Below, piece by piece: positions 49,791 through 58,796 of a stretch of DNA of 64,000 bases. The stretch lies in the NCBI GenBank assembly GCA_947034895.1, contig OX344764.1, forward strand, positions 60,121,348 through 60,185,347. The letters run 5' to 3'. The notes under the pieces were generated by a model. It had not been told where the DNA came from and did not search any database. It worked only from the letters and a program-made list of their open reading frames with translations. This stretch comes from Rhytidiadelphus loreus. Lineage: Eukaryota; Streptophyta; Bryopsida; Hypnales; Hylocomiaceae. The translations under genes were made by a program, and so were the position numbers. How positions within the stretch are numbered: position 1 is the first letter of the stretch; every line of letters begins with the position of its first letter.

Positions 49791-50429
49791 ACCAACAACC
49801 AATCTGACCCAACACTAATTAGCATCTGCAGCATATTCTAATTGATTTTTCCTTATCTCACATACTAAATTGGTAATAAATGTTAGGCGTCAGTTCATAT
49901 CAAAGACATAGCAAGGCAATGGAAGAATTATTCTCACAATGTGAAGGGTTTCCCAAACCCTAAACCCTAGACCCTAGACCTTGGAAAACAATAATACAAC
50001 TTTTATCTAGAATCAAATCCTTAAACCTACATAAAATACTTACACATCCTACACGAGATGTAGTGTTTTAGACCTAAAACAGAATCATGTCTTTTTTGTC
50101 TTGTTGAATTTGTAAACAAAATGGAGGAAGTAACATATGATTAAAGGGAATTAGAAACAATAAGGGAGAGGTCCCAAAAAAAACACCATCTCGTGAATCA
50201 TGCCCAAATAAATCTAATTACACCTCCCCACTATTAGAATGTACATAAAACTTTCATTTGGAACTTCTTGCCAAAGGAGTGTTGGAGAGCTAATGCAAAA
50301 CCTAGGATTTGTTTGTCTTGTTGAATTTGTAAACAAAATGGAGGAAGTAACATATCATTAAAGGGAATTAGAAACAATAAGGGAGAGGGGTCCCAAAAAA
50401 AAAATTAATCTTGTGAAACATGCCCATAC
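49791..50429. other. AT-rich interval between arrays 4 and 5
   Basis: No gene. It contains two direct copies of a segment of about 110 bp (about 50,091-50,204 and 50,309-50,428) and a short AAACCCTAAACCCTAGACCC telomere-like phrase at about 49,956. Confidence 0.6.
50091..50428. repeat. Direct duplication of a segment of about 110 bp
   Basis: The phrases TTGTCTTGTTGAATTTGTAA, GGAGGAAGTAACATAT and GGGAATTAGAAACAATAAGG recur in the same order at about 50,096 and 50,314, ending in GGTCCCAAAAAAAA and CATGCCCA. The two copies are about 218 bp apart and nearly identical. Confidence 0.9.
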
Positions 50430-50965
50430 CCGCAGTCGCCCAAAGCGCAGTCGCCCTAGAACCCCAGGTCTGATTTTGGAAGTGATCTGGGGACCCGCAG
50501 TCGCCCCCTACGCGCAGTTGCCCTGATGGAAGGGGGGAGATTGCATTTTCGAAATTTTTGGTGTCTCCCACCTTGACCCGCAGTCGCCCCCTACGCGCAG
50601 TCACCCTGATGGAAGGGGGGAGATTGCATTTTGAAATAGTTAGGTTGCTCCCACCTTGACCCGCAGTCGCCCCCTACGCGCAGTCGCCCTGATAGAGGGC
50701 GGAAAAGTATTTGGTGTCTCCCTCCCCTTCCATATGGGCGACTGCGGGTCAAGGAGTTTGCATTTTCTCCTTGACCCGCAGTCGCCCCCTATGCGCAGTC
50801 GCCCTGATGGAGGGGGGATTTTGAAATGTGTTTCCCCCTCGAGGACCCGAGGTCGCCCTTGAAAGACGCGAGGGATCCTTGGACCGGACCCGCGGTCGCC
50901 CCATGCGCTGTCGCCCTAGTATCCGTGTTAGGGTTAGCGCATGCGCCCCTGGCGACCGCGGGTAT
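50430..50965. repeat. GC-rich motif array 5
   Basis: Mainly plus-strand GACCCGCAGTCGCCCCCTAC with GCGCAGTCGCCCTGATGG, in units of about 75-80 bp with linker GGGGGGAGATTGCATTTT, plus occasional inverted units (GGGCGACTGCGGGTC at 50,738). It precedes the shared block at 51,019 and the spliced gene at 51,673. Confidence 0.9.
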
Positions 50966-51018
50966 TTCATGGGCTGTTCCAGCCTATGGTCCATAATTTT
51001 CATAAACGCGCCTTGTAG

Positions 51019-51053
51019 TTCATCTACCTTGTAGTGGCTGAATGTGGACCCAA
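51019..51053 (+). promoter_or_regulatory. Shared 5' block, copy 5
   Basis: GTTCATCTACCTTGTAGTGG then CTGAATGTGGACCC, matching 25 of 33 positions of TTCACCTACTTTACAGTGGC TGATTGCGTGCCC at 54,008. It stands just after array 5, like the other copies. Confidence 0.55.
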
Positions 51054-51672
51054 TGTTGTGGAGGTCTCGTGGTTTTTTTGGTTTCCCACAAACAGCCAAC
51101 AATACAGCAGACACTTCTTGTATACTTCAATGAATCCAAAATCTTTTCCATTAGTTTAGGATAGTGAGAATATCAAAGCCATTTGATGTAGAGGGCCTTG
51201 AAATGGCAATTGCATTCATTGTGGCAAAGTTGTTGAATAATAAGGATGCACACACAAATGGGTGTGAAGTCACCAAAAAAGGGTACACTAAATTCACATT
51301 TAAAACAATTAGCAATTCAAATGAAAATGATTCATTTGGTTCTTCATTGATTCTCTTTCATTTTTGGGTGTTATAGTAACGTAGGGGGGCCTCAATTGTT
51401 ATGTAGCCTATTCAAATTTAATCTTCTTGCATTGCTAATGATTAGTTATTTGGCTCCTTACAGGCTTAATGGCAGGTGTTCAATTTAGCAAGTGCTCAGA
51501 GGAAGTCATAATTATTCTCGACCATGAATATTTCCGATAAAAATTTGTTTAGTTTGCCTTTGACTTCCTTATTGTCATCCACTTGTATTGTAGACAATGT
51601 CTTTTTAATAGGTGGAAGAATCACCATGACAATGACTATTCTATTGGAATTGATTTGTGATCTTTGAAATAG

Positions 51673-52479
51673 GATTAAGGACTTTTGGAAAGGCTACAAA
51701 TTGTATTGCTTTGCTCATTATGGCCAGTGCAATGAGTTCAAAGGCCATTTCCAAGCCAGCAAAATGGGTGAGTAAAATATTGCCCTTCATTTTGTATAGG
51801 TGATTTGAATCCTTGAATAATGAAATGAACATGTATTAATGAACATTTCTAGTTGGATAGTTGGTGGTGGACATTTCATCTCACTATTAGTGCTTATTTG
51901 CTGCAGGACGAGTGATGTGTTTGATACAAAACACACGCGATATTGTTTGGGGAGCCAAATTTGATGAGGCCATTAGGGAGGGGTGGGCCATGATGGAAGA
52001 ATATGTGTGGGTTCGGCAAGGAAAAGATTGTACAAACCTCAGGTTCGGTTGTTCTAGTATAGAACTTGTATTATAAGATTATATGCTAAAAATACCCATA
52101 TGTAGTTGTTATGTTTTAATATTCATTGATATGGGGGGCCGGGAGATGCAGGGCTTTATTAGAAGAATTTGAGGATGTCGAGAAACTTTCCGAGTCTGAG
52201 AATGGATGCTTGTTGTTACAACTCATTAAGGTTAGTGCAATACCACAACACGAGTTAATATACTTGCTAGGTTAGTATTGTTTGTACCCCATTCTGTGAA
52301 TATCATATGTACTAATGACAATTCCACCTTAGGATGATGAGCACGGGACGGAACGCGCATTTACACAATCTCTGAGCGTTCAAATCAACACCACGGATAT
52401 CTTTGAGCAGACCAATAATAGGTTAAACCAAACTCGCGCAAACTTGGACAACCTTGTGCCACGGGCAAATCGTTCGTGA
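51673..52479 (+). CDS. Unrecognised spliced gene, last four exons
   Basis: Exons read by hand: 51,673-51,767, 51,907-52,042, 52,152-52,230, 52,333-52,479 (TGA). Donors are GTGAGT, GTTCGG and GTTAGT; acceptors CAG, CAG and TTAG (first exon AAATAG). All phases fit, giving about 150 residues with protein-like composition: DFWKGYKLYCFAHYGQCNEF, FDEAIREGWAMMEEYVWV, LLEEFEDVEKLSESENGCLL, then FTQSLSVQINTTDIFEQTNN. The 5' end is unresolved. Protein-like text at about 51,153-51,373 (FDVEGLEMAIAFIVAKLLNN) and 51,467-51,541 (VQFSKCSEEVIIILDHEYF) may be earlier exons, but I could not join them. No family recognised. Array 5 and the shared block precede it, so it seems to be another gene of the array-headed group, and the only one with introns. 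Confidence 0.55.
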
Positions 52480-53740
52480 CTAGAGACATTGTTGTGGTGC
52501 ATCAAACGGCAGCCTTGTACCATGGCATAAGACCCTATTTTGATTTTTGAGTTGGGATCATAAAAAGAAATAAGTTATTTATGAAGATAATAGTACTAAA
52601 GTCATGCTAGACATGTGAAATAGCAATGTGCTTGACAAAGAACTTCATTTTACATTTTTATACTATGATTTTGCTAAACAATGCATGGATTGTTTATCTC
52701 AGATGGATGGTCATATTTTGCTAAACAGTCCATGGTATATGAATGTTTAATTGATTAGTGCCCAATACTTTAATGGTTTACATATGTGACCCCTCCCAAA
52801 AAATATATACCCATAAATGTGACCCTCCCAATAAAATATATACCCATAAATGTTGTGGCTTGTTATTCTTGGTTCACAAGTTTGAAATCCCCAAATATTG
52901 AAAATGTACAAATGTATGCCCTTCATTTAATCCCTTTGTTTGTAAATATGATGGCTACACTTTTAATTAATATGAAACAAGTTTTATTGTTTGGATACCT
53001 ATGAATGTACAGATAAATAAAATTTGAACAAAACCATGAAATCAGCTGGGAAATAGCTATGACAATTAATTGTAACAATTAGTTCCCAACTACACCTTCA
53101 CGGTGCTTGATGAAGCACATAATGAAAGTTATATGGGAGCTCATGCTGTCACACCCAATCCTTATGGGATATTTGAACAACCATCTTACTACACCTATCC
53201 TATGCATTGTATAATTGATTATATTGAGTTTTGTTCTCTCACGCAATTTATAATGTGTCAATCACACTTGACCATAAATGAATAAAAGGTATTTATCCCT
53301 CAATTCCCAAACCCCTTCTTTGGGAGCTCTCCGAAAGTGGTCTACATTGATCAAGAATCCCACATTCTTCATAGTTGGATCTTGTTTTACAATGGATTCA
53401 CCATACAAATTCAAACTAAACATAATAGAGATTGCATTGGAAAATAAAACGCAACCATGTGAATCATGGATGGTAAATTTCTTATGTTTGATTATTTTCT
53501 TATTGAAATTGCAGAAGTGATGTTAGGGTGGGAATCCTCTTTTTGCATGTCAAATCTAATAAGTTGCAACAATAATTAATAAAATGGCTAAAGATGCATA
53601 ACCCAAATTTTTAAATAAAAGATGAAAAGGTGCAATACATTTTTATGAAGTGCATTGGTAACTAAAATTTATGTCCACAATTTTGTGTAAGAGAACTTCA
53701 AAGTGAAAGTCTTAGAGGTTCAGAAATTCAAAATCCCGCC
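52480..53740. other. AT-rich spacer
   Basis: No gene supported. It has short frames only, and a local near-duplication at about 52,788-52,855 (ATATATACCCATAAATGTGA and AAATATATACCCATAAATGT). Confidence 0.5.
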
Positions 53741-53742
53741 TT

Positions 53743-53955
53743 GTACCCGCAGTTGCCCACCCGCGGTCGCCCCACTGTAGGGGTCCAGAAATTACTCTGT
53801 GGTGCCCTACACGCGGTCGCCCATCCCCAGTAGCCCCAGACCCGCAGTCGCCTTCACAGTCAGCCCCTTAGACCCGCAGTCGCCCTACCCGCGGTCGCTC
53901 TCAGACCTGCACTCGCCCCTTCCCGCACTCGCCCCAGGGCGATTGCGGGTTAATT
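53743..53955. repeat. GC-rich motif array 6
   Basis: Plus-strand units ACCCGCAGTTGCCC, ACCCGCGGTCGCCCC, GACCCGCAGTCGCC and ACCTGCACTCGCCC, ending with one inverted unit (GGGCGATTGCGGGTT at 53,938). Immediately upstream of the shared block and WCHI gene 3. Confidence 0.9.
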
Positions 53956-53994
53956 AGCTGTCTCCTCACCCGACTTCGCCACTTTCCCTTCTTG

Positions 53995-54038
53995 CTGCGT
54001 ACTGCCTTTCACCTACTTTACAGTGGCTGATTGCGTGC
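53995..54038 (+). promoter_or_regulatory. Shared 5' block, copy 3
   Basis: TGCGTACTGCCTTTCACCTA, then CTTTACAGTGGCTGATTGCG and TGCCC. It is followed by GGGAGCTTGGGTTTTGAGTT, as in the minus-strand copies at 41.2 and 49.1 kb. The ATG is about 140 bp downstream. Confidence 0.8.
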
Positions 54039-54178
54039 CCGGGAGCTTGGGTTTTGAGTTTCACTTACATGTGGCTCATGTTCTTGATTTTACTCCATCA
54101 CTCACTAATCGCTAGATAATACTTTGCGGTTTAGGGTTAAGTTTAGATTCCTTGCCCCAAATCTCAAGAGCATCTCCA

Positions 54179-55786
54179 ATGGCGGACCACAAGAAGAAGA
54201 CCAAGGCAAAAGGAGCCATGCACCCTAGGCAACAACGCATCCTTTTGGACCCAGCGTGTGTGGCCTACCGAGGTTGGGATCGAATTACGGGCCACTGGAC
54301 CGCCAAGACTTGTAAGTCCTTCGTGGGGTGGTGCCACATCGACAAGTTATTCCCCTATCATCGGCACTACACGAATCGGCGCAACAATACGGCCAATTTG
54401 CATCCATGCCGTAATGATGCATTTGTGCAACGTTGTATCGAAATTTATCGATACTTGTATGGCACATATTCAGTGCCCAGGAGCGAAGTCCCGTATTTCA
54501 TATGTGCAATGGTGTATGCGGAACTCATTTTGTTTCAAAGCGTGGATTGGAGTTCAATCAAGGGAGTGAAGCATGCTCACCTTCCACCGACAAAAGACAT
54601 CCCAAGGGCGGCTCTATCTGCCAATCCACGTGAAGGGCTAGGCCAGAAGAAAAACTTGAAGGAGGGAGTGCTTGATGAGCAGTTTCAATGGACATCATCT
54701 GATTCATCTTCCGCAGAGGAAGACAATCCTGGTGAAGACCCTCCAATGGAGCCTAAAAACATGGCGAGGGTGGCTTCTACTTCACAAAATGTACCTCCCC
54801 CGAGAATGGAAGAAGAGGGTGAACCAACTAGGCAACCACAAAATCTTGATGTTTTGCCTCTTGCTATGGTGAATCCAATTACAGTTCCTTGCAATAAAGA
54901 GGACGAAGTTTTGCAGTATGTGCTTGCATGCATGCAAGAAGCAAAAGATGATGTTTTTTATACAGAGATGGAAACATAAGAAGATGTGAAGCCTTCTTTG
55001 TTCCAATTGGATTGTGTTGATGACATGTACCGAAGTGAGGAATTCATTGAAGATGGAACTGTCTCTGACACAGTAATGTTGGACACCAAAGTTGTTTACA
55101 AAGCTCAACTCAAGAAGCTTCTAAATGAATTGGATGAAAAGCATCTAGAATGTGAGAAGCTTCGCAATTAAGAAACGCAAACTTTGAGTGGAGATATTGT
55201 AAATAGCTTACGTGCTGAACTTGAAAGTCCGCAAGTTCTTTTATCAACGCAAATAACAAAGATTTTAGACTTGGAAGCATTTTACCTTAGATTCTCTTCT
55301 CGGCATGCTGGAGGATCTAGTTCTTCTAGCAATGAGTTTGCGAACAAACGGCTTGCCAAAATTATAGAAGCATGCAAGCTGGAGGAAGATCAGATAGACT
55401 TGGAGAAGCGAGGGGTGGAAGAAGCACGATCAAGATTAAATTCCTTGAAAGCATTAAAGGACAAAGCCCCCCTTGACCGTGTTGCAGAAATGTGTGGTTG
55501 GAAAGACGTGGCTACTAAACAAGCATTGTCTCTTACGGAAGTAGTTGACTTGAAAAAGAAGCTTGGGGTTTCTTTGTCATTGGATCCAAAATTGGAAGAA
55601 CATCGGGATGCACTGAAGGCGCTTTTGAAGTTCCAAAAATCATACAAGCAATTTTGGTTGGAAAAGAAGTTGGGGAAGGATGACCGATACCTTAGGAATT
55701 TGCAGTTGAAAGGTAGGAAAGTCTTGTATGAGATGGAACGTGAGGCTCATGACCGCAAAGAAAAGGCCAAAATGGATGTTGAATGA
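54179..55786 (+). pseudogene. WCHI-family protein 3: novel N-domain plus coiled coils; two in-frame TAA codons
   Basis: One frame from ATG 54,179 to TGA 55,784, interrupted by TAA at 54,977 and 55,169 but without frameshift. The N-terminal about 150 residues hold the family signature: YRGWDRITGHW, FVGWCHIDKLFPYHRH, NNTANL, FVQRCIEIYRYLY, AMVYAELILFQSVDWSSIK. An acidic serine-rich stretch (DEQFQWTSSDSSSAEED) and a proline-rich region follow. Beyond the first stop comes a short region with QLKKLLNELDEKHLECEKL, and beyond the second a helical coiled-coil region (LDLEAFYLRFSS to EREAHDRKEKAKMD). No RING finger is seen, unlike member 1. The stop following NEL..EKLRN is in a coil where glutamine is a plausible ancestral residue. 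Function unknown. Confidence 0.55.
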
Positions 55787-56250
55787 TTTTCATTTTTAGT
55801 ACATTTTTGAGGACTATGTATATTCCATCTTATGTATATATAAAAGGATATTATCCATTTTGAACATTCCAATGCAAGCACATTGAATTCTATGTAGTTC
55901 CTTGACAAGAGTACATAAATATAGATATGAATTTTTGGTTATTTATGTTTGCAATGTTGTGAATACTTGAATATTCTAGGAATTTTGGCAGGAAAATGAC
56001 CTTGGGAGTTCGGACTTTCGGAATTAAAAGAGAATTAAAAAAACAGGAAAATTAAAAACTTGCCGGATTGGAAAAGAACTTGTTATTGAAGTTCAGAGCA
56101 ATTGTCACGGCTAGGGTGAATTGACCTACTCATTGCCACTCCAGGGCAAACACTAGAATTTTTTATTTTCAAGGCTTATTTTTTTAGTGGAAATTCTGAA
56201 TTCATAGTTTCAATTATAGGCCCCAAATTACCCCAGGGGATGCAAGAATT
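55787..56250. other. 3' flank of WCHI gene 3
   Basis: AT-rich, with presumed 3' UTR signals (TATATATAAAAGG at about 55,836 is AT-rich but not a clear promoter). No other feature recognised. Confidence 0.45.
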
Positions 56251-56261
56251 ATCCAAACAAA

Positions 56262-56490
56262 TGGCACTCGCCCGTTCCTGGACCCGCAGTCGCTTGTTTC
56301 TGGACCCGCAGGCGCCCATTACTGGACCCGCAGGCGCCCGTTCCTGACCCGCAGGCGCTTGTTTCTGGACCCGCAGTCGCCCACTCCTGGACCCGTTGTC
56401 GTCCAATCTTGGACCCGCAGTCGCCCATCACCTGACTGATTTCAGGTTTTTGGACCCGCATTCTCTCATGGGGCGACCGCGGGTCCAAGG
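56262..56490. repeat. GC-rich motif array 7
   Basis: Units GGACCCGCAGTCGCTTGTTT, GGACCCGCAGGCGCCC and GGACCCGCAGTCGCCC on the plus strand, closing with one inverted unit (GGGGCGACCGCGGGTCC at 56,470). It lies about 250 bp upstream of the hAT transposase ATG. I do not see the shared 5' block here. Confidence 0.9.
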
Positions 56491-56735
56491 AGTTTTCTTG
56501 TATAAAGTTCTAGGGGTACCCTTTGTTTTATCACCTTGGCTCCGTTGATAAAACTCTTGTCTTGGACCTTCGAAAGAGGCTTCATGCGGACGTTTAACTT
56601 CTTCGGAGGGCAACAACCGTGTTTAGAAGGGTTTACAAGACCACTCTAAGCGGGTTGCTTTGTCATTACATCTTCCATAGTATTAGTGTGATTATTGTAG
56701 TCATTTTCTTTGAAGACCCAGTGTTGATCTACTAC

Positions 56736-58796
56736 ATGGCTGGACAAGGTGTTGGGAGGGGGGGGACCATGAATGATACGCGGAGGTCCACAAAGGATTG
56801 GGACCCTTGGCTAGTACCGTGTACCCCAATTGATAATTCTCCCCATGCTCGAAAATGCGTGTTTTGTGGGTGGAGCAAAGCATTTGTACGAAAGAGAGCA
56901 TTGATTCACTTTGGCTATGGCGGCTCGACTACATCGGAGCGTTGTAAGGAGATCCCTAGAATTGTACGAGAAAAGTTTCGGACTGGCGAGGGGCAAGTTC
57001 CAAGGTCCATGAGTTACGAAGAGATGTATGATGCACCGACTGGACATGATGCACCAATTCATGTTGCAGAGTCTATTGTCGCACCTGCGTTGGATGTCGA
57101 AGAAGAAGGGTCTCTCAATCCCTTTGAATCAAATGCAAGACCAAATCCTACACCTGATTCAGTAGATTCTACTGGAACAACGCTTGAGAGAAGGAGGAAC
57201 ATGCCATCTGTTTCTCGGCAAAGAAGCATGGATGAATCATTACAGACGGGCCGCAGACAAAAGTTGGATAGGTTGCGGGCTTCTTTCTTTTACGAGGCGA
57301 ACATTTCATTTAATGTTGTGCGCCACCCGGCCTTCGTGAATGCTGTTAAACAAACTGCAGCAGCTGGATTCGTGTACCAACCGCCACCGTATAATGCGAT
57401 TCGCACGAAAATGATAGATGTTAAGAAGGCATCGGTTGAAGCCATGGTCTCGGAGCGGACGAGGGTTTCAATAAGTCAGTATGGAGCGACAATTTGTTCA
57501 GATGGTTGGTCCGATACTAATTCGTGGCCATTACTAAATATGATGTTGGTGTGTCCCGCCGGGGATGTCTTTTTGGGATCAGTGGATAGTACTGGGGAGA
57601 AGAAGGATATATCTTACACGACTAAGACGATGGCACGATACATTGAGGAAGTTGGGCCTACCAACGTTGTGCAATTGTGTACGGACAATGCTGCAGTCAT
57701 GACGGGGGCGATGGCAAGGTTGGAAGAAAGGTACCCTCACATTTATAGGCAAGGTTGTGCGGCACACATTTTGGACTTACTCTTAGAAGACTGGGGAAAG
57801 GATCAGAGAATAAAGGAGTTGGTAAAAAAGGCTTCATCAATTGTGAAGTTCATCAAGAAATACCAACATACTTTGGCGTTGTTTCGGAGATTTTCACCAA
57901 ACAAAGTGTTGAGACTTCCAAGCAAAACACGTTTTGCCACAAATTTCTTGATGATTGATCGTTTGGTAGACTGCAAGCAAGTAGTGCACAACGTGACACT
58001 GGATGAGACATACATGACGTTCGAGTTGAGTTTGCAAAACCGCAGAAATGGACATTTCGTTATGGGCAAGGCCAAACTTGCAAGGCAAGATATCCGTTCA
58101 GAAGAGTTCTGGGTTCAATGCGACAATTTCCTCCATATAGTGAAGCCCGTGCTGCTTTGTCTTCGTCATTTTGATGGAAAAGTCCCGGCAATGCCGAAAG
58201 CTTTAGTAATGATGACAACCTTGAAGGAGCACATTTATTCTCTCAAGAATGCTCCATTTTTCCTTGATCCAGTGGTGGCAACACGATATGAGAAACAATT
58301 TGATGCTCGCTGGAAGTTGATGATTACTGACCTACACTATGCGGGGGCACTACTAAATCCATACTTGAGTGACGTGGAGGCTATTCATAACAATGGCTAC
58401 GCGAAGGGAGCTTTGAATCGAGTCATACGAAAACTGAGCGTACCATTGAACGTGTCAGTGGTGGAAGCAATGCAGGAGCTAACTCAATTTGAAGAAAAGA
58501 CAGGTGCATTCGATCCTTTACATGAGGCTCCCGATATCATTGAATGTCAATTATTGCCTCATCAATGGTGGAATCGTGTGGGGGGCAATGCTCTTCCAAA
58601 AATTGCAAAGCGAATTCTCGGTTTGACGTGCTCTGCATCTTCGTGTAAAAGGAATTGGAGCATGTATTCCTTTGTGCACAATAAAGTGCGAAACCGCTTG
58701 GACACGACAAAGGCAGAGACATTGGTGTATATCTACGCGAACAACAAACTTGAACGTCAAAAACGTGGATACAACCCAGCCATTTTTTACGACTAG
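56736..58796 (+). CDS. hAT-superfamily transposase (BED finger, DUF659, hAT dimerisation)
   Basis: Cut-and-paste DNA transposase. ATG 56,736 gives 686 residues to TAG 58,794. This start puts a BED-type finger near the N-terminus (CVFCGWSKAF...RALIHFGYGG...ERC, followed by KEIPRIVREKF). The DUF659-like catalytic region follows: FYEANISFNVVRHPAFVNAV, ICSDGWSD (first Asp), VQLCTDNAAVM (second Asp), RQGCAAHILDLLL. The C-terminal dimerisation domain has LPHQWWNRVGGNALPKIAKR, SASSCKRNWS and HNKVRNRLDTTKAETLVYIY. Length and motifs are those of a full-length plant hAT transposase, with no internal stop or frameshift, so it may be active. I did not find terminal inverted repeats or 8-bp target duplications. 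It is the only intact transposase here and a candidate driver for the array-headed elements. Confidence 0.92.
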   Translation: MAGQGVGRGGTMNDTRRSTKDWDPWLVPCTPIDNSPHARKCVFCGWSKAFVRKRALIHFGYGGSTTSERCKEIPRIVREKFRTGEGQVPRSMSYEEMYDAPTGHDAPIHVAESIVAPALDVEEEGSLNPFESNARPNPTPDSVDSTGTTLERRRNMPSVSRQRSMDESLQTGRRQKLDRLRASFFYEANISFNVVRHPAFVNAVKQTAAAGFVYQPPPYNAIRTKMIDVKKASVEAMVSERTRVSISQYGATICSDGWSDTNSWPLLNMMLVCPAGDVFLGSVDSTGEKKDISYTTKTMARYIEEVGPTNVVQLCTDNAAVMTGAMARLEERYPHIYRQGCAAHILDLLLEDWGKDQRIKELVKKASSIVKFIKKYQHTLALFRRFSPNKVLRLPSKTRFATNFLMIDRLVDCKQVVHNVTLDETYMTFELSLQNRRNGHFVMGKAKLARQDIRSEEFWVQCDNFLHIVKPVLLCLRHFDGKVPAMPKALVMMTTLKEHIYSLKNAPFFLDPVVATRYEKQFDARWKLMITDLHYAGALLNPYLSDVEAIHNNGYAKGALNRVIRKLSVPLNVSVVEAMQELTQFEEKTGAFDPLHEAPDIIECQLLPHQWWNRVGGNALPKIAKRILGLTCSASSCKRNWSMYSFVHNKVRNRLDTTKAETLVYIYANNKLERQKRGYNPAIFYD

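Noticed and set aside
49955..49985. AAACCCTAAACCCTAGACCC as an interstitial telomere
   Set aside because: Only about two exact units in an AT-rich region; too short to call.
50749..51114. 121-codon minus-strand frame with protein-like beginning (HYKVDELQGAFMKIMDH)
   Set aside because: The second half is array translation and the first half covers the shared 5' block, whose orientation in all other copies points to the plus-strand gene here. Kept as a weak alternative only.
35276..55786. Endogenous giant-virus insertion as the source of kinase, RING and coiled-coil genes
   Set aside because: No capsid, polymerase or other virus hallmark genes are visible, one gene of the group has spliceosomal introns, and a hAT transposase and LTR pieces surround them. 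Transposon or captured-gene origin is simpler.
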